The notes under the pieces were generated by a model, which worked only from the letters and a program-made list of their open reading frames with translations, did no database searches and was not told the origin of the DNA. The translations under genes and the position numbers were made by a program. From Clostridium sp. UBA699 (GTDB taxonomy: Bacteria > Bacillota > Clostridia > Clostridiales > Clostridiaceae), in the NCBI GenBank assembly GCA_002298915.1, contig DBML01000025.1:62001-126000 (forward strand): DNA of 64,000 nt. Direction: 5' to 3'. This document shows, piece after piece, positions 31,554 to 40,745 of this stretch. Numbering within the stretch: position 1 is the first letter of the stretch; each line of letters opens with the position of its first letter.

Positions 31554-31665
31554 ATACCAAAAAAACATAAGCAAAAACAAACACCCCAAACAAAACAAGC
31601 AGAACATTCAAAACCAGCAAAGAAAACAAAATCATCACCAAATATATTTTTAGGAGGAAATCATT

Positions 31666-32961
31666 ATGCAGATTCAGAGAACCTATGTATGCGATGCAGC
31701 AAGCAATACAGATCCCGAAATACTGGTCAGGGGCTGGGTACACAAGATTCACGACCTCGGAAAGATCACTTTCGTGCACCTCAGGGACAAGACCGGAATA
31801 ATCCAGCTCGTCTTCACGGAAGGCAAGCCTGACCACCTCAGGCTCGAGATGAGCATCGAGGCAAAGGGCAAGAAGGTCGAGAACCCTAAAGCACCTGGCG
31901 GAATCGAGATCCAGGTAGAGAAGATGAACATCCTTGGAAAGGCCTACTACGACAAGCTCCCGTTCGAGATCAACAGCGGGAAGATGAAGGCAGCCCTGGA
32001 AACACAGCTCGACCACAGGACGATCACCCTCAGGATGCCTAAGGTGAGGGCCATATTCAGGGTCCAGGAGGTTATAACGGACTCCTTCAGGACTTACCTC
32101 ACAAGCCAGAGATTCTCAGAGATACACACGCCTAAGATAATATCGTCCGCAACCGAAGGCGGCTCGGAGGTGTTCACAGTGAACTACTTCGAGAAGAGGG
32201 CGTTCCTCTCGCAGAGCCCTCAGTTCTACAAGCAGATGACGGTAGGCGCAGGCTTCGAAAGGGTTTTCGAGATCGGGCACGCCTACAGGGCTGAGCTCCA
32301 CAACACCTGGAGACACCTGAACGAGTACGTGAGCCTTGACATCGAGATGGGCTTCATAAAGGACGAGACGGACCTCATGGACCTGGAGGAAGGATTCCTC
32401 AAGTTCCTTTTCGAGGAGCTGAGAGAGAAATGCAGCAAGGAGCTTGCAATGTTCGGAGTTGAGCTTCCTGTCATAACGAAGATCCCGAGGATGACCCTCC
32501 AGTACGCCCACGAGATCCTGCTCGACAAGTTCGGCAAGAAATCACCTACAGGAAACGTCGACGCCGAAGGCGAGATACTCCTCTCGAAATACGTCAAGGA
32601 GAAATACGACAGCGACTTCGTTTTCCTCACAGGCTACCCTGTGACAAAGAGGCCTATGTACACGATGCCTTCAGAGGAAGACCCTACGCTCACGAAGAGC
32701 TTCGACCTCATCTACAAGGGGCTTGAGATAACGACAGGCGGACAGAGGATCCACGATTACGAGATGCTCAGGGGCAACATAGAGAAGTTCGGCATGAACC
32801 CTGACGACTTCGGCTTCTACCTCGAGAGCTTCAGGTACGGAATGCCTCCTCACGGCGGGTTGGCAATCGGCCTCGAAAGGCTTACAATGAAGATACTGGA
32901 TCTCGAGAACATCAGGCAGTCTACCCTGTATCCGAGAGACATGAACAGAATCGAGCCGTAA
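31666..32961 (+). CDS. aspS2: non-discriminating aspartyl-tRNA synthetase, archaeal type
   Basis: 431 aa. An N-terminal OB-fold anticodon-binding domain (residues 1-100: ILVRGWVHKIHDLGKITFVHLRD) is followed directly by a class II core without the 100-residue GAD insertion of ordinary bacterial AspRS. Motif 2 lies around FEIGHAYRAELHNTWRHLNE and motif 3 is GLAIGLERL. This short form charges both tRNA-Asp and tRNA-Asn with Asp; GatCAB next to it then amidates Asp-tRNA-Asn. The two Asn T-boxes in front fit that job. RBS TAGGAGGAAATCATT. First gene of a four-gene operon with gatC, gatA and gatB. Confidence 0.93.
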   Translation: MQIQRTYVCDAASNTDPEILVRGWVHKIHDLGKITFVHLRDKTGIIQLVFTEGKPDHLRLEMSIEAKGKKVENPKAPGGIEIQVEKMNILGKAYYDKLPFEINSGKMKAALETQLDHRTITLRMPKVRAIFRVQEVITDSFRTYLTSQRFSEIHTPKIISSATEGGSEVFTVNYFEKRAFLSQSPQFYKQMTVGAGFERVFEIGHAYRAELHNTWRHLNEYVSLDIEMGFIKDETDLMDLEEGFLKFLFEELREKCSKELAMFGVELPVITKIPRMTLQYAHEILLDKFGKKSPTGNVDAEGEILLSKYVKEKYDSDFVFLTGYPVTKRPMYTMPSEEDPTLTKSFDLIYKGLEITTGGQRIHDYEMLRGNIEKFGMNPDDFGFYLESFRYGMPPHGGLAIGLERLTMKILDLENIRQSTLYPRDMNRIEP

Positions 32962-32987
32962 AAATAAACACCGGGAGGTAATCGATA

Positions 32988-33275
32988 ATGAAAATAACCA
33001 TGGAAGAAGTTAACTACATCGCCAAGCTTGCGAAGATAAGATTCACGGAAGCCGAAGCCCAGAAGATGGCCGAGGAGTTCCAGGGGATACTCTCCCACTT
33101 CGAGTCCATAGACAAGTTCGACCTGAGCGGCATCAGCCTCGACATATACAGTGAGGACCTGAAGCCTGTCGTCAGGAAAGACGAGACAGCGGTCTTCGAG
33201 GACAAGAAGAAGCTGTTCCAGAACACGAAATCAATGTCAGATACCTACATCCAGGTACCGAAAATCATAGAATAG
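32988..33275 (+). CDS. gatC: Asp-tRNA(Asn)/Glu-tRNA(Gln) amidotransferase subunit C
   Basis: 95 aa, the usual length. It wraps around GatA and joins GatA to GatB. EEVNYIAKLAKIRFTEAEAQ and the C-terminal part with VRKDE (D-x-P-R-x-D type region here VVRKDETAV) are conserved GatC features. RBS GGGAGGTAATCGATA. It starts 26 bases after aspS2 and ends 11 before gatA. Confidence 0.93.
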   Translation: MKITMEEVNYIAKLAKIRFTEAEAQKMAEEFQGILSHFESIDKFDLSGISLDIYSEDLKPVVRKDETAVFEDKKKLFQNTKSMSDTYIQVPKIIE

Positions 33276-33286
33276 GTGGTGAAGTT

Positions 33287-34747
33287 ATGATAATAGAGAA
33301 GATGACTGCCTTCGAGATAAAGAAAGGCATAGAAGAAAAAAGCTTTACTGCGGCAGAGGTCGTGACCGCCCTTTTCGAAAGGATAAAGGCCGTGGAGCCT
33401 AAGGTTGACGCATACCTCACTCTCTGCGAGGAGATGGCTATGGAGCAGGCTAAGGCCGTGGACGAGAAGGTCAAGGCCGGAGCTCCCCTGGGCAAATTCG
33501 CCGGAGTTCCCATAGCGATCAAGGACAACATAAGCACCGACGGCATAAAGACGACCTGTGCATCGAAGATGCTCTTCGACTACGTGCCTCCTTACGATGC
33601 TACAGTCGTGAAGAAGCTCAAGGAAGAAGACGCGATAATCATAGGAAAGACGAACATGGACGAGTTCGCGATGGGCTCCTCCAACGAGAACTCCGCTTTC
33701 AAGAAGACCAGGAACCCATGGGACCTGGACAGAGTTCCCGGCGGATCGTCAGGCGGGTCGGCCGCAGCTGTTGCAGCGGGCATGGCCCCTGTATCCCTGG
33801 GCTCAGACACCGGCGGTTCCATAAGGCAGCCTGCAGCTTTCTGCGGTCTCGTGGGGCTGAAGCCTACCTATGGCCTGGTTTCGAGGTTCGGCCTCATCGC
33901 CTTCGGCTCGTCACTCGACCAGATCGGTCCTTTCGCCAAGGACGTTAAGGACTGTGCCATGACAATGGAGGTAATCCAGGGCATGGACCCTCTGGACAGC
34001 ACCTCCTTCAGGGGCGAGTACAAGTCAAGCTACCTGGACGGGATAGCTGGCGGCGTCAAGGGCATGAAGATAGGCGTGCCAAAGGAGTTCTTCCAGTCGG
34101 GCCTCGACCCTGAGATAGCGGCTTCCGTGAAGGCGGCCTGCGATACGTTCACTAAGCTGGGCGCAGAGGTCAAGGAGATATCGATCCCCGTTACCGAGGA
34201 AGGTCTTTCCGCTTACTACGTCATATCCTCGGCAGAGGCAAGCTCGAACCTAGCCAGGTTCGACGGCATAAGGTACGGCTACAGGCCGACCGAGTTCGAC
34301 GGCGTCTACGACCTCATGGAGCTCGCCAGGACAGAAGCCTTCGGCTCCGAGGTAAAGAGAAGGATCATGCTCGGAACCTACGTGCTCTCCTCGGGCTACT
34401 ACGACGCCTACTACAACAAGGCTCAGAAGCTGAGGAAGCTCATAAAGAACATGTTCAGGGACGCATTTGCGGAGTGCGACCTCATACTCAGCCCTACATC
34501 ACCTGTGCTTCCTTTCAAGATAGGCGAAAAGAGCGAGGATCCGCTTTCCATGTACCTGGCGGACATATACACAATAAACGTGAACCTTGCCGGAATCCCA
34601 GGCCTCTCCATGCCTTGCGGTTTCAGCGAGAGCGGGCTCCCTATAGGGCTCCAGATCCTCGGGCCGCACTTCGGCGAGGAAAAAATATTCAAGGCTGCTT
34701 ACGCACTTGAGCAGGAACTTGCTCTCGGCAAGCATGCCGAGCTATAG
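33287..34747 (+). CDS. gatA: Asp-tRNA(Asn)/Glu-tRNA(Gln) amidotransferase subunit A
   Basis: 486 aa. The amidase that releases ammonia from glutamine or asparagine. The Ser-cisSer-Lys triad is fully present: Lys79 (AIKDN), Ser154 (PGGSSGGSAA) and Ser178 (GSDTGGSIR), the same numbering as in well-studied GatA proteins. Full length. RBS AGGTGGTGAAGTT. In the operon aspS2-gatC-gatA-gatB under tandem T-box control. Coding DNA is GC-rich and uses AGG for Arg as in its neighbours. Confidence 0.96.
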   Translation: MIIEKMTAFEIKKGIEEKSFTAAEVVTALFERIKAVEPKVDAYLTLCEEMAMEQAKAVDEKVKAGAPLGKFAGVPIAIKDNISTDGIKTTCASKMLFDYVPPYDATVVKKLKEEDAIIIGKTNMDEFAMGSSNENSAFKKTRNPWDLDRVPGGSSGGSAAAVAAGMAPVSLGSDTGGSIRQPAAFCGLVGLKPTYGLVSRFGLIAFGSSLDQIGPFAKDVKDCAMTMEVIQGMDPLDSTSFRGEYKSSYLDGIAGGVKGMKIGVPKEFFQSGLDPEIAASVKAACDTFTKLGAEVKEISIPVTEEGLSAYYVISSAEASSNLARFDGIRYGYRPTEFDGVYDLMELARTEAFGSEVKRRIMLGTYVLSSGYYDAYYNKAQKLRKLIKNMFRDAFAECDLILSPTSPVLPFKIGEKSEDPLSMYLADIYTINVNLAGIPGLSMPCGFSESGLPIGLQILGPHFGEEKIFKAAYALEQELALGKHAEL

Positions 34748-34762
34748 AAAGGAGAATGGGAA

Positions 34763-36202
34763 ATGGCTTTTGAAACGGTAATCGGTCTTGAAATACATGC
34801 GGAGCTGCATACGAAATCAAAGATATTCTGCTCCTGCTCTACGGAATTCGGCGCAAAACCAAACGCCAACACCTGCCCAATCTGCCTTGGGCTCCCGGGA
34901 ACGCTTCCCGTCCTGAACGAGGAGGTCGTAAACCTGGCTGTCAAGGCCGGTACGGCGCTGGGCTGCAAGATTAACATGCTCAACAAGATGGACAGAAAGA
35001 ACTACTTCTACCCTGACCTCCCCAAGGCTTACCAGACCTCGCAGTTCGACCTGCCTATGTGCAGCGGCGGACAGGTGGACATCGAGGTTGACGGCCAGAA
35101 GAGAAGCGTCAGGCTCAACAGGATCCACATAGAAGAGGACGCAGGGAAGCTGGTCCACGTGGAAGACGAGGACATATCCTACATCGACTACAACCGTGTG
35201 GGCGTTCCTCTCATAGAGATAGTTTCCGAACCCGACATGAGGTCCGTGGACGAGGCTGTCGAATTCCTTAGGACGCTCAAGGGCATCCTGGAGTTCAGCG
35301 ACATATCCGACTGCCGAATGGAGCAGGGCTCGCTCAGGTGCGACGCCAACATCTCCATCAGAGAGGTGGGCTCGGACAAGCTTAACACGAAGGTCGAGCT
35401 CAAGAACCTGAACTCCTTCAAGGAGCTTCAGAAGGCGCTGGAAAAGGAAGAGAAAAGGCAGCTGGAGCTCTACAGCTTCGGCGAGCAGTTCAAGATAAAG
35501 CAGGAGACCAGGAGATGGGATGCCGCAAAGGGCAAGACTGTTTCCATGAGGTCCAAGGAGGAGGCCCACGACTACAGGTACTTCCCTGAGCCTGACCTCG
35601 TCCCTATCATAGTGAAGCCTGAGGTAATAGAGAACGCGAAGGCTTCCCTTCCTGAGATGCCTAAGGCGAAAAAGGCCAGGTTCGTGGAGCAGTACGGCCT
35701 TCCTGAGAAGGAAGCTGCCATAATAGTTGACGACAGGGCCCTCTCGAAGTACTACGAGGCTGCCGTAGCAGAGGGCGGTGACCCTAAGGTTGCCGCGAAC
35801 TGGGTGCTCGGCGACATACTGAGGCTCCTGAAGGAGAAGGATCTGGAGGCAGCTGCCATACCTGTCGCTCCGGATGCCCTCGTTAAGCTCCTCGCCCTCA
35901 TCAAGGGCGGACAGCTCAGCACCACTGCCGCCAAGGAAGTTTTCGAGGAGATGTTCTTAACAGGGAAGAGCGCCGACCTCGTAGTTGCCGAGAAGGGCCT
36001 GGCCCAGATCAGCGACACCAGCGAGATCGAGAAGATCGTCGACGACATACTTGACTCGAACCCTCAGTCCATAGAGGACTACAAGGCAGGCAAGAAGCAG
36101 GCTGCAGGCTTCCTTATGGGACAGCTTATGAAGGCCTCAAAAGGAAAGGCGAACCCTAAGGTCGCCAAGGAGCTGCTCGACAAGAAGCTCAGCGAAAGAT
36201 AA
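34763..36202 (+). CDS. gatB: Asp-tRNA(Asn)/Glu-tRNA(Gln) amidotransferase subunit B
   Basis: 479 aa. It binds the misacylated tRNA, activates the side chain with ATP and receives ammonia from GatA. FETVIGLEIHAEL is the conserved start, and CSCS...NTCPICLGLPG holds the zinc Cys pairs (residues about 28-46). The C-terminal YqeY-like helical domain that clasps the tRNA is complete (ends KVAKELLDKKLSER). RBS GAAAGGAGAATGGGAA. Last gene of the operon, followed by a strong terminator. Confidence 0.96.
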   Translation: MAFETVIGLEIHAELHTKSKIFCSCSTEFGAKPNANTCPICLGLPGTLPVLNEEVVNLAVKAGTALGCKINMLNKMDRKNYFYPDLPKAYQTSQFDLPMCSGGQVDIEVDGQKRSVRLNRIHIEEDAGKLVHVEDEDISYIDYNRVGVPLIEIVSEPDMRSVDEAVEFLRTLKGILEFSDISDCRMEQGSLRCDANISIREVGSDKLNTKVELKNLNSFKELQKALEKEEKRQLELYSFGEQFKIKQETRRWDAAKGKTVSMRSKEEAHDYRYFPEPDLVPIIVKPEVIENAKASLPEMPKAKKARFVEQYGLPEKEAAIIVDDRALSKYYEAAVAEGGDPKVAANWVLGDILRLLKEKDLEAAAIPVAPDALVKLLALIKGGQLSTTAAKEVFEEMFLTGKSADLVVAEKGLAQISDTSEIEKIVDDILDSNPQSIEDYKAGKKQAAGFLMGQLMKASKGKANPKVAKELLDKKLSER

Positions 36203-36213
36203 TAGGATCTTGA

Positions 36214-36257
36214 AAGGCCGGCATCCCCGATCAACATCGGGAACGCCGGCCTTTTTC
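36214..36257 (+). terminator. terminator of the gatCAB operon
   Basis: AGGCCGGC / GCCGGCCT arms with an inner CCCGAT/ATCGGG pairing at 36215-36252, then TTTTTCCG. Confidence 0.88.
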
Positions 36258-36277
36258 CGTTTTCCTGTTATGTACGA

Positions 36278-36769
36278 TTACTGTTCCGCCGATTTCATGC
36301 GCGCCTCGGCCTCTGAAACCGCTTTTTCGTCGGCGCCGCTTGCCCTGCCGACGGTACCTCCCAGCTGGTGCCACACGTAGTTGTGGTCGTCGACTACCTG
36401 GCTGAAATCCCCCTGCTTCCACCTGGCCACTATCTCCCTGAGCTTCTTCGTCTTGGTGTTGACGGCTGCCTGGTCCAGCATCTTCTCCACCTTCTCTATG
36501 TTCTCCTTGTTAACCTCTTCCTCGCCCCAGACCTGGTTGTCGCCGGCGATGATCAGCGAGTTGCTCATAAGGTGTACTTCCTCAACTATGTCCTTCTCGT
36601 CCACAGCCGGCGCGGATACCTCCTGTGAGCTCGCTGTCTGCTGCGAAACCGTACCCTGTACCCCGCTGCCCCCGTTCATCTTCGTTTTCATCAAGGTGTA
36701 CCCGCCTGCGAAAACGGCTGCCATAAGCACGACGGAGACGGCGGCGCCTATAATATATTTTCTCTGCAT
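36278..36769 (-). CDS. DUF6241-like membrane-anchored protein
   Basis: 163 aa. An N-terminal uncleaved signal anchor (residues 6-28) is followed by a Ser/Gln/Gly linker and an extracellular helical domain with VDDHNYVWHQLGGTVGRA, a conserved motif of DUF6241 proteins of Bacillus and Clostridia. Function unknown. The ATG follows CCGGAGGAAAAAAC. Single-gene unit between the gatCAB terminator and the glg operon. Confidence 0.65.
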   Translation of the reverse strand: MQRKYIIGAAVSVVLMAAVFAGGYTLMKTKMNGGSGVQGTVSQQTASSQEVSAPAVDEKDIVEEVHLMSNSLIIAGDNQVWGEEEVNKENIEKVEKMLDQAAVNTKTKKLREIVARWKQGDFSQVVDDHNYVWHQLGGTVGRASGADEKAVSEAEARMKSAEQ

Positions 36770-36851
36770 GTTTTTTCCTCCGGCAGTTTGACATATCTAT
36801 TGATAATATTTTACAATACATTCTGAATATTGCCAATATTTTCTTCGAAAG

Positions 36852-36896
36852 AAAGGAACTTCATCCCGGGTTGTTGCGGGCTGAAGTTCCTTGCAA
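36852..36896 (-). terminator. terminator of the glycogen operon
   Basis: AAGGAACTTCA / TGAAGTTCCTT at 36855-36893 with an inner CCCG pairing; on the minus strand it follows the glgP stop and ends in TTCTTTCG, a weak T-run. Confidence 0.65.
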
Positions 36897-36901
36897 TCTT
36901 C

Positions 36902-39322
36902 CTATTTAAGTACGGACTTAATCTTCCATATGTCGTCGGCGTACTCGGCGATGGTGTTGTCGCTCGAGAACCGTCCAGAGCAGGCTGTGTTGACAAGGCT
37001 CATCCTCTGCCAGTTCTCCTTGTCCCTGTAAAGTTCGTCTATCCTATTCTGCGCATCCACGTAGGCTGCGAAGTCCGTCAGGACGAAGTACTCGTCGTTG
37101 CACGGTATCAGGTACCTCATTATGTCGTTGAACTCCTCGCTGGAGACGTTGAAGAATCCCGAGGTCAGCTGGTTAACTATCCTCTGGAGCCTCCTGTCCT
37201 CCCTGAGGATGTCCATGGAGGAGAAGGAACAGCTCCTGTAAAGGTCGAGCACCTCCTGGACCGACATGCCGAAGATCACCATGTTCTCCTTCCCTACTGC
37301 CTCGCATATCTCTATGTTCGCGCCGTCCATGGTGGCCAGTGTTATCGCCCCGTTCATCATGAACTTCATGTTCCCTGTGCCCGATGCCTCCTTTGACGCT
37401 GTGGATATCTGCTGGCTGACGTCTGCCGCAGGAATGATCCTTTCGGCCATCGTGACCCCGTAGTTCTCCATGAAGAGGACCTTTATCCTTCCGTCGACGG
37501 TCCTGTCGTTGTTGATCTTCTCCGCCGTGCTGTTGATCAGCTTTATGACCTGCTTGGCAAGGTAGTAGCTCGGCGACGCCTTGGCGGCGAATATGAACGT
37601 CCTCGGCACCATGTCCATGCCCGGGTTGTCCTGGATCCTGTTGTACAGGTCCAGTATGTTGAGCACGTTCATGAGCTGCCTCTTGTATGAGTGGAGCCTC
37701 TTCGCCTGGACGTCGAATATTGAGTCCGGGTCCACCCTGATGCCCTTGCTCCTCATGATGTAGTTTGACAGGTCAGCCTTGTTGGCCCTCTTGACCTGGG
37801 CCAGCTTCTCCTGCACGCCCCTGTCGGTCTCGAAGTCCCTCAGCTTTATCAGGTCGTTAGGCTTCTTTATCCAGGAGTCGCCTATCACCTCGTTGAGCGC
37901 GGACGCGAGCCTAGGGTTCGCCTTCAGCAGCCATCTCCTGTGGGTTATCCCGTTCGTCTTGTTGTTGAACTTCTCGGGGTATAGCTTGTAGAAGTTGCTC
38001 ATGACGTCGTGCTTCAGTATCTCGCTGTGAACCGCTGCGACGCCGTTGACTGAATAGCTGCCGACGACCGCAAGCCTTGCCATGTGAACGCAGCCGCTCT
38101 CGATTATGGAGATGTCCTCAGCTCTCAGGCCGAGGCTGCTGTAATCGGTGAAAAGCTTGTGCATTAGCCTCTCGTTTATCTCGTGCACTATCATGAATAT
38201 CCTCGGCACGACCTGCATGAACATCCTCACCGGCCACTTCTCAAGCGCCTCGGACATTATCGTGTGGTTCGTGTAGGCAACTGTGTTGATCGTGATGTTC
38301 CACGCCTCGTCCCAGCCCAGCTCGTGCTCGTCCATGAGAAGCCTCATGAGCTCAGGTATGGCGAACGCGGGATGAGTGTCGTTGATGTGTATTGCGTTGT
38401 GCAGGTGGAATTCCATTATCGGCAGCCCCTGGGCGAGGTAGCCCTTTATTATCGACTGGAGGCCTGCTGACACGAAGAAGTACTCCTGCTTGAGCCTCAG
38501 CACCTTGCCCCTGTCATTTGAGTCGTCCGGGTAAAGGACCTGCGAGATGGAGCTCACTATGCTCTTCGACTCGAATGCCTTCGAGTAATCTCCCTGGGAG
38601 AATGCAGAGAAGTCAAACTCCTGGTCTACGTTCTCGGCGCTCCACAGCCTGAGCTTGTTGACTATCTCGTTCTCGTAGCCGACGACGCTGATGTCGTAAG
38701 GGACCGCCTTGACGGTCTCCACGTCGTGGTATATGGGCTTCACCCTGCCGTCGACGAGGGGAAGGTCTACGCTTCCGCCGAACCTGACGGTGACAGCGCT
38801 GTCAACCTTCTTCGTTTCCCAGGCGAAGCCGTTCTTGAGCCAGCTGTCAGGTATCTCGACCTGGTAGCCGTTTATTATCTTCTGCTCGAAAAGGCCGTAC
38901 TGGTACCTTATGCCGACGCCGTGGCCCGGCAGTCCCATGGAGGCCATGGAGTCGAGGAAGCAGGCAGCCAGCCTTCCGAGGCCTCCGTTTCCAAGCCCAG
39001 GATCAGCCTCCATCTCAAGGATCTCGTTCAGGTCCATTCCAAGCTCCCCGAGGGCCTTTTCGAAATCGTCCCTTATCCCAAGGTTGATGAGGTTGCTCTC
39101 GAGCAGCCTCCCTATGAGGAATTCCATGGAGAAGTAGTACACCTGCTTTACCTTTTCCTTGCTGTAAAGCCTCCTCGTAGCCAGGAGGTCCTCGTTGCAG
39201 TAGTCGTTGACTACACCTGCAACCGCTATGTATCTTCTAAGGTTGGAAGCGCCTTCCACGTCCGTCGAGAACATGCCCGCCAGCTTCTTGCATACATCTC
39301 TTTTTATCTTTGAAGTTTCCAC
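36902..39322 (-). CDS. glgP: glycogen/starch alpha-glucan phosphorylase
   Basis: 806 aa, normal length. It releases glucose-1-phosphate from the ends of alpha-1,4-glucan. ADPGLGNGGLGRLAACFLDS near residue 100 is the conserved active-site Gly loop, and EASGTGNMKFMMNGA (about 640) holds the Lys that carries pyridoxal phosphate. The start is GTG at 39320-39322 with GGGGG 7 bases upstream. Last gene of the glgC-glgD-glgA-glgP operon, 35 bases after glgA. Confidence 0.95.
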   Translation of the reverse strand: METSKIKRDVCKKLAGMFSTDVEGASNLRRYIAVAGVVNDYCNEDLLATRRLYSKEKVKQVYYFSMEFLIGRLLESNLINLGIRDDFEKALGELGMDLNEILEMEADPGLGNGGLGRLAACFLDSMASMGLPGHGVGIRYQYGLFEQKIINGYQVEIPDSWLKNGFAWETKKVDSAVTVRFGGSVDLPLVDGRVKPIYHDVETVKAVPYDISVVGYENEIVNKLRLWSAENVDQEFDFSAFSQGDYSKAFESKSIVSSISQVLYPDDSNDRGKVLRLKQEYFFVSAGLQSIIKGYLAQGLPIMEFHLHNAIHINDTHPAFAIPELMRLLMDEHELGWDEAWNITINTVAYTNHTIMSEALEKWPVRMFMQVVPRIFMIVHEINERLMHKLFTDYSSLGLRAEDISIIESGCVHMARLAVVGSYSVNGVAAVHSEILKHDVMSNFYKLYPEKFNNKTNGITHRRWLLKANPRLASALNEVIGDSWIKKPNDLIKLRDFETDRGVQEKLAQVKRANKADLSNYIMRSKGIRVDPDSIFDVQAKRLHSYKRQLMNVLNILDLYNRIQDNPGMDMVPRTFIFAAKASPSYYLAKQVIKLINSTAEKINNDRTVDGRIKVLFMENYGVTMAERIIPAADVSQQISTASKEASGTGNMKFMMNGAITLATMDGANIEICEAVGKENMVIFGMSVQEVLDLYRSCSFSSMDILREDRRLQRIVNQLTSGFFNVSSEEFNDIMRYLIPCNDEYFVLTDFAAYVDAQNRIDELYRDKENWQRMSLVNTACSGRFSSDNTIAEYADDIWKIKSVLK

Positions 39323-39357
39323 AAAAATTCCCCCTTTAAGCCTGACTTATCAGCTTT

Positions 39358-40710
39358 TTATTTTAGCATGGCCTCATATATTTCCATGTATTTTCTCGAA
39401 GATTTGTCCCAGCTGTTGTCTACGTTCATGCCCCTTACAACCAGCCTTTCCCACTTGTCCTTCTGCCTGTACAGCGAAACTGCTTTCTTTATAGTGTCGA
39501 GCAGCTCCCTTGAGCTGTATTCGCTGAACATGAAGCCCGTCCCTGTGTCCGCCTCCTCGTCGTATTTCTCCACGGTGTCCTTGAGGCCTCCAGTCTCCCT
39601 GACCACCGGAACGGCGCCGTACCTCAGGGCTATCTGCTGGCTTATGCCGCAGGCTTCGTAGAGCGAGGGCATGAGGAATATGTCTGCCCCTGCGTAGATC
39701 TGCTTTGCGAGCTTTGTGGAGAAGACTATGTTTGAGGACAGCTGTTCCGAATCTATGGTGGAGTACTCCTCGAACATTTCCTCGTACTGCTTGTCGCCCT
39801 TGCCCAGGAGTACGAACTGGACGTCCATGTCCAGCAGCTCCCTCATGATGCCGGCAACGAGGTCGAAGCCCTTGTCCTTGTCTATCCTGGAGACCATCGC
39901 TATGAGCGGGAAGCTTTCCTCCCTGTCGAGCCCCAGCATCCTCTGGAGCTCCCTCTTGTCCTCCTTCTTTCCTGAAAGGTCTGAGCTGCTGTAGTTCGCA
40001 AAAATGTCCTTGTCAGTCTCCGGACTGTAGAATTCGGTGTCTATGCCGTTCGTTATGCCTGTCAGGTCCTGCCTTCTGTCCACCAGCAGCTCGTCAAGCC
40101 CTTCGCCGAATTCGGGAGTTGTTATCTCCTCTGCGTAGGTTTTGCTGACCGTCGTGAGCTTGTCGGCGTACATGATGCCTATGTTCATGAAGTTTACAAG
40201 CACACTCTCGTAGTCGAAGACGCCCTGGTACTTGAGGTTATGGATGGTAAGCACCGTCCTGATGTCCCTGACCTTTTCGCTGTCCTGGTACTTCTCCTTG
40301 ATGATGTACGGCAACAGTCCTGTGTGCCAGTCGTTGCAGTGGATTATGTCCGGGACGAACTCGTCCGCGGTGTCTATGAAGTAGAGGATAGCCCTGCAGA
40401 ACAGGTCGAACCTCCTGTCATCGTCCTCGAAGCCGTATATGCCCTCCCTCTCGAAGAGCTCGTCGTTGCCGACGAAGTAGAACTGCACGCCTTCGTGTTC
40501 GAGGTGCCATATGCTGAAGAAGTCCATTACAGTCATGATTTCGTTCATGTTTTCCTTGAAGTAGGAAGGGATGTCGAAGTATTTCGGCAGGATGACCCTG
40601 CAGTCAACCCCCGCGTCCACCAGGGCTTTCGGTAGCGAGTACGCCACGTCCCCCAGGCCGCCTGTCTTTGCGAACGGTGCCGCTTCTGCCGCTGCGAATA
40701 GTACCTTCAT
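39358..40710 (-). CDS. glgA: glycogen synthase (ADP-glucose type)
   Basis: 450 aa, slightly short of the common 475-485. GT5 family. KTGGLGDVAYSLPKAL is the ADP-glucose-binding N-terminal loop (KTGGL), VSRIDKDKGFDLV the second-domain start, and EACGISQQIALRYGAVPVVRETGGLKDTV the C-terminal donor site. It extends alpha-1,4-glucan using the ADP-glucose made by the GlgC protein. RBS GGAGGTTTTAGA. Between glgD and glgP in the operon. Confidence 0.94.
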   Translation of the reverse strand: MKVLFAAAEAAPFAKTGGLGDVAYSLPKALVDAGVDCRVILPKYFDIPSYFKENMNEIMTVMDFFSIWHLEHEGVQFYFVGNDELFEREGIYGFEDDDRRFDLFCRAILYFIDTADEFVPDIIHCNDWHTGLLPYIIKEKYQDSEKVRDIRTVLTIHNLKYQGVFDYESVLVNFMNIGIMYADKLTTVSKTYAEEITTPEFGEGLDELLVDRRQDLTGITNGIDTEFYSPETDKDIFANYSSSDLSGKKEDKRELQRMLGLDREESFPLIAMVSRIDKDKGFDLVAGIMRELLDMDVQFVLLGKGDKQYEEMFEEYSTIDSEQLSSNIVFSTKLAKQIYAGADIFLMPSLYEACGISQQIALRYGAVPVVRETGGLKDTVEKYDEEADTGTGFMFSEYSSRELLDTIKKAVSLYRQKDKWERLVVRGMNVDNSWDKSSRKYMEIYEAMLK

Positions 40711-40745
40711 TCTAAAACCTCCAGTGCAAATGAGATTATGGTCTT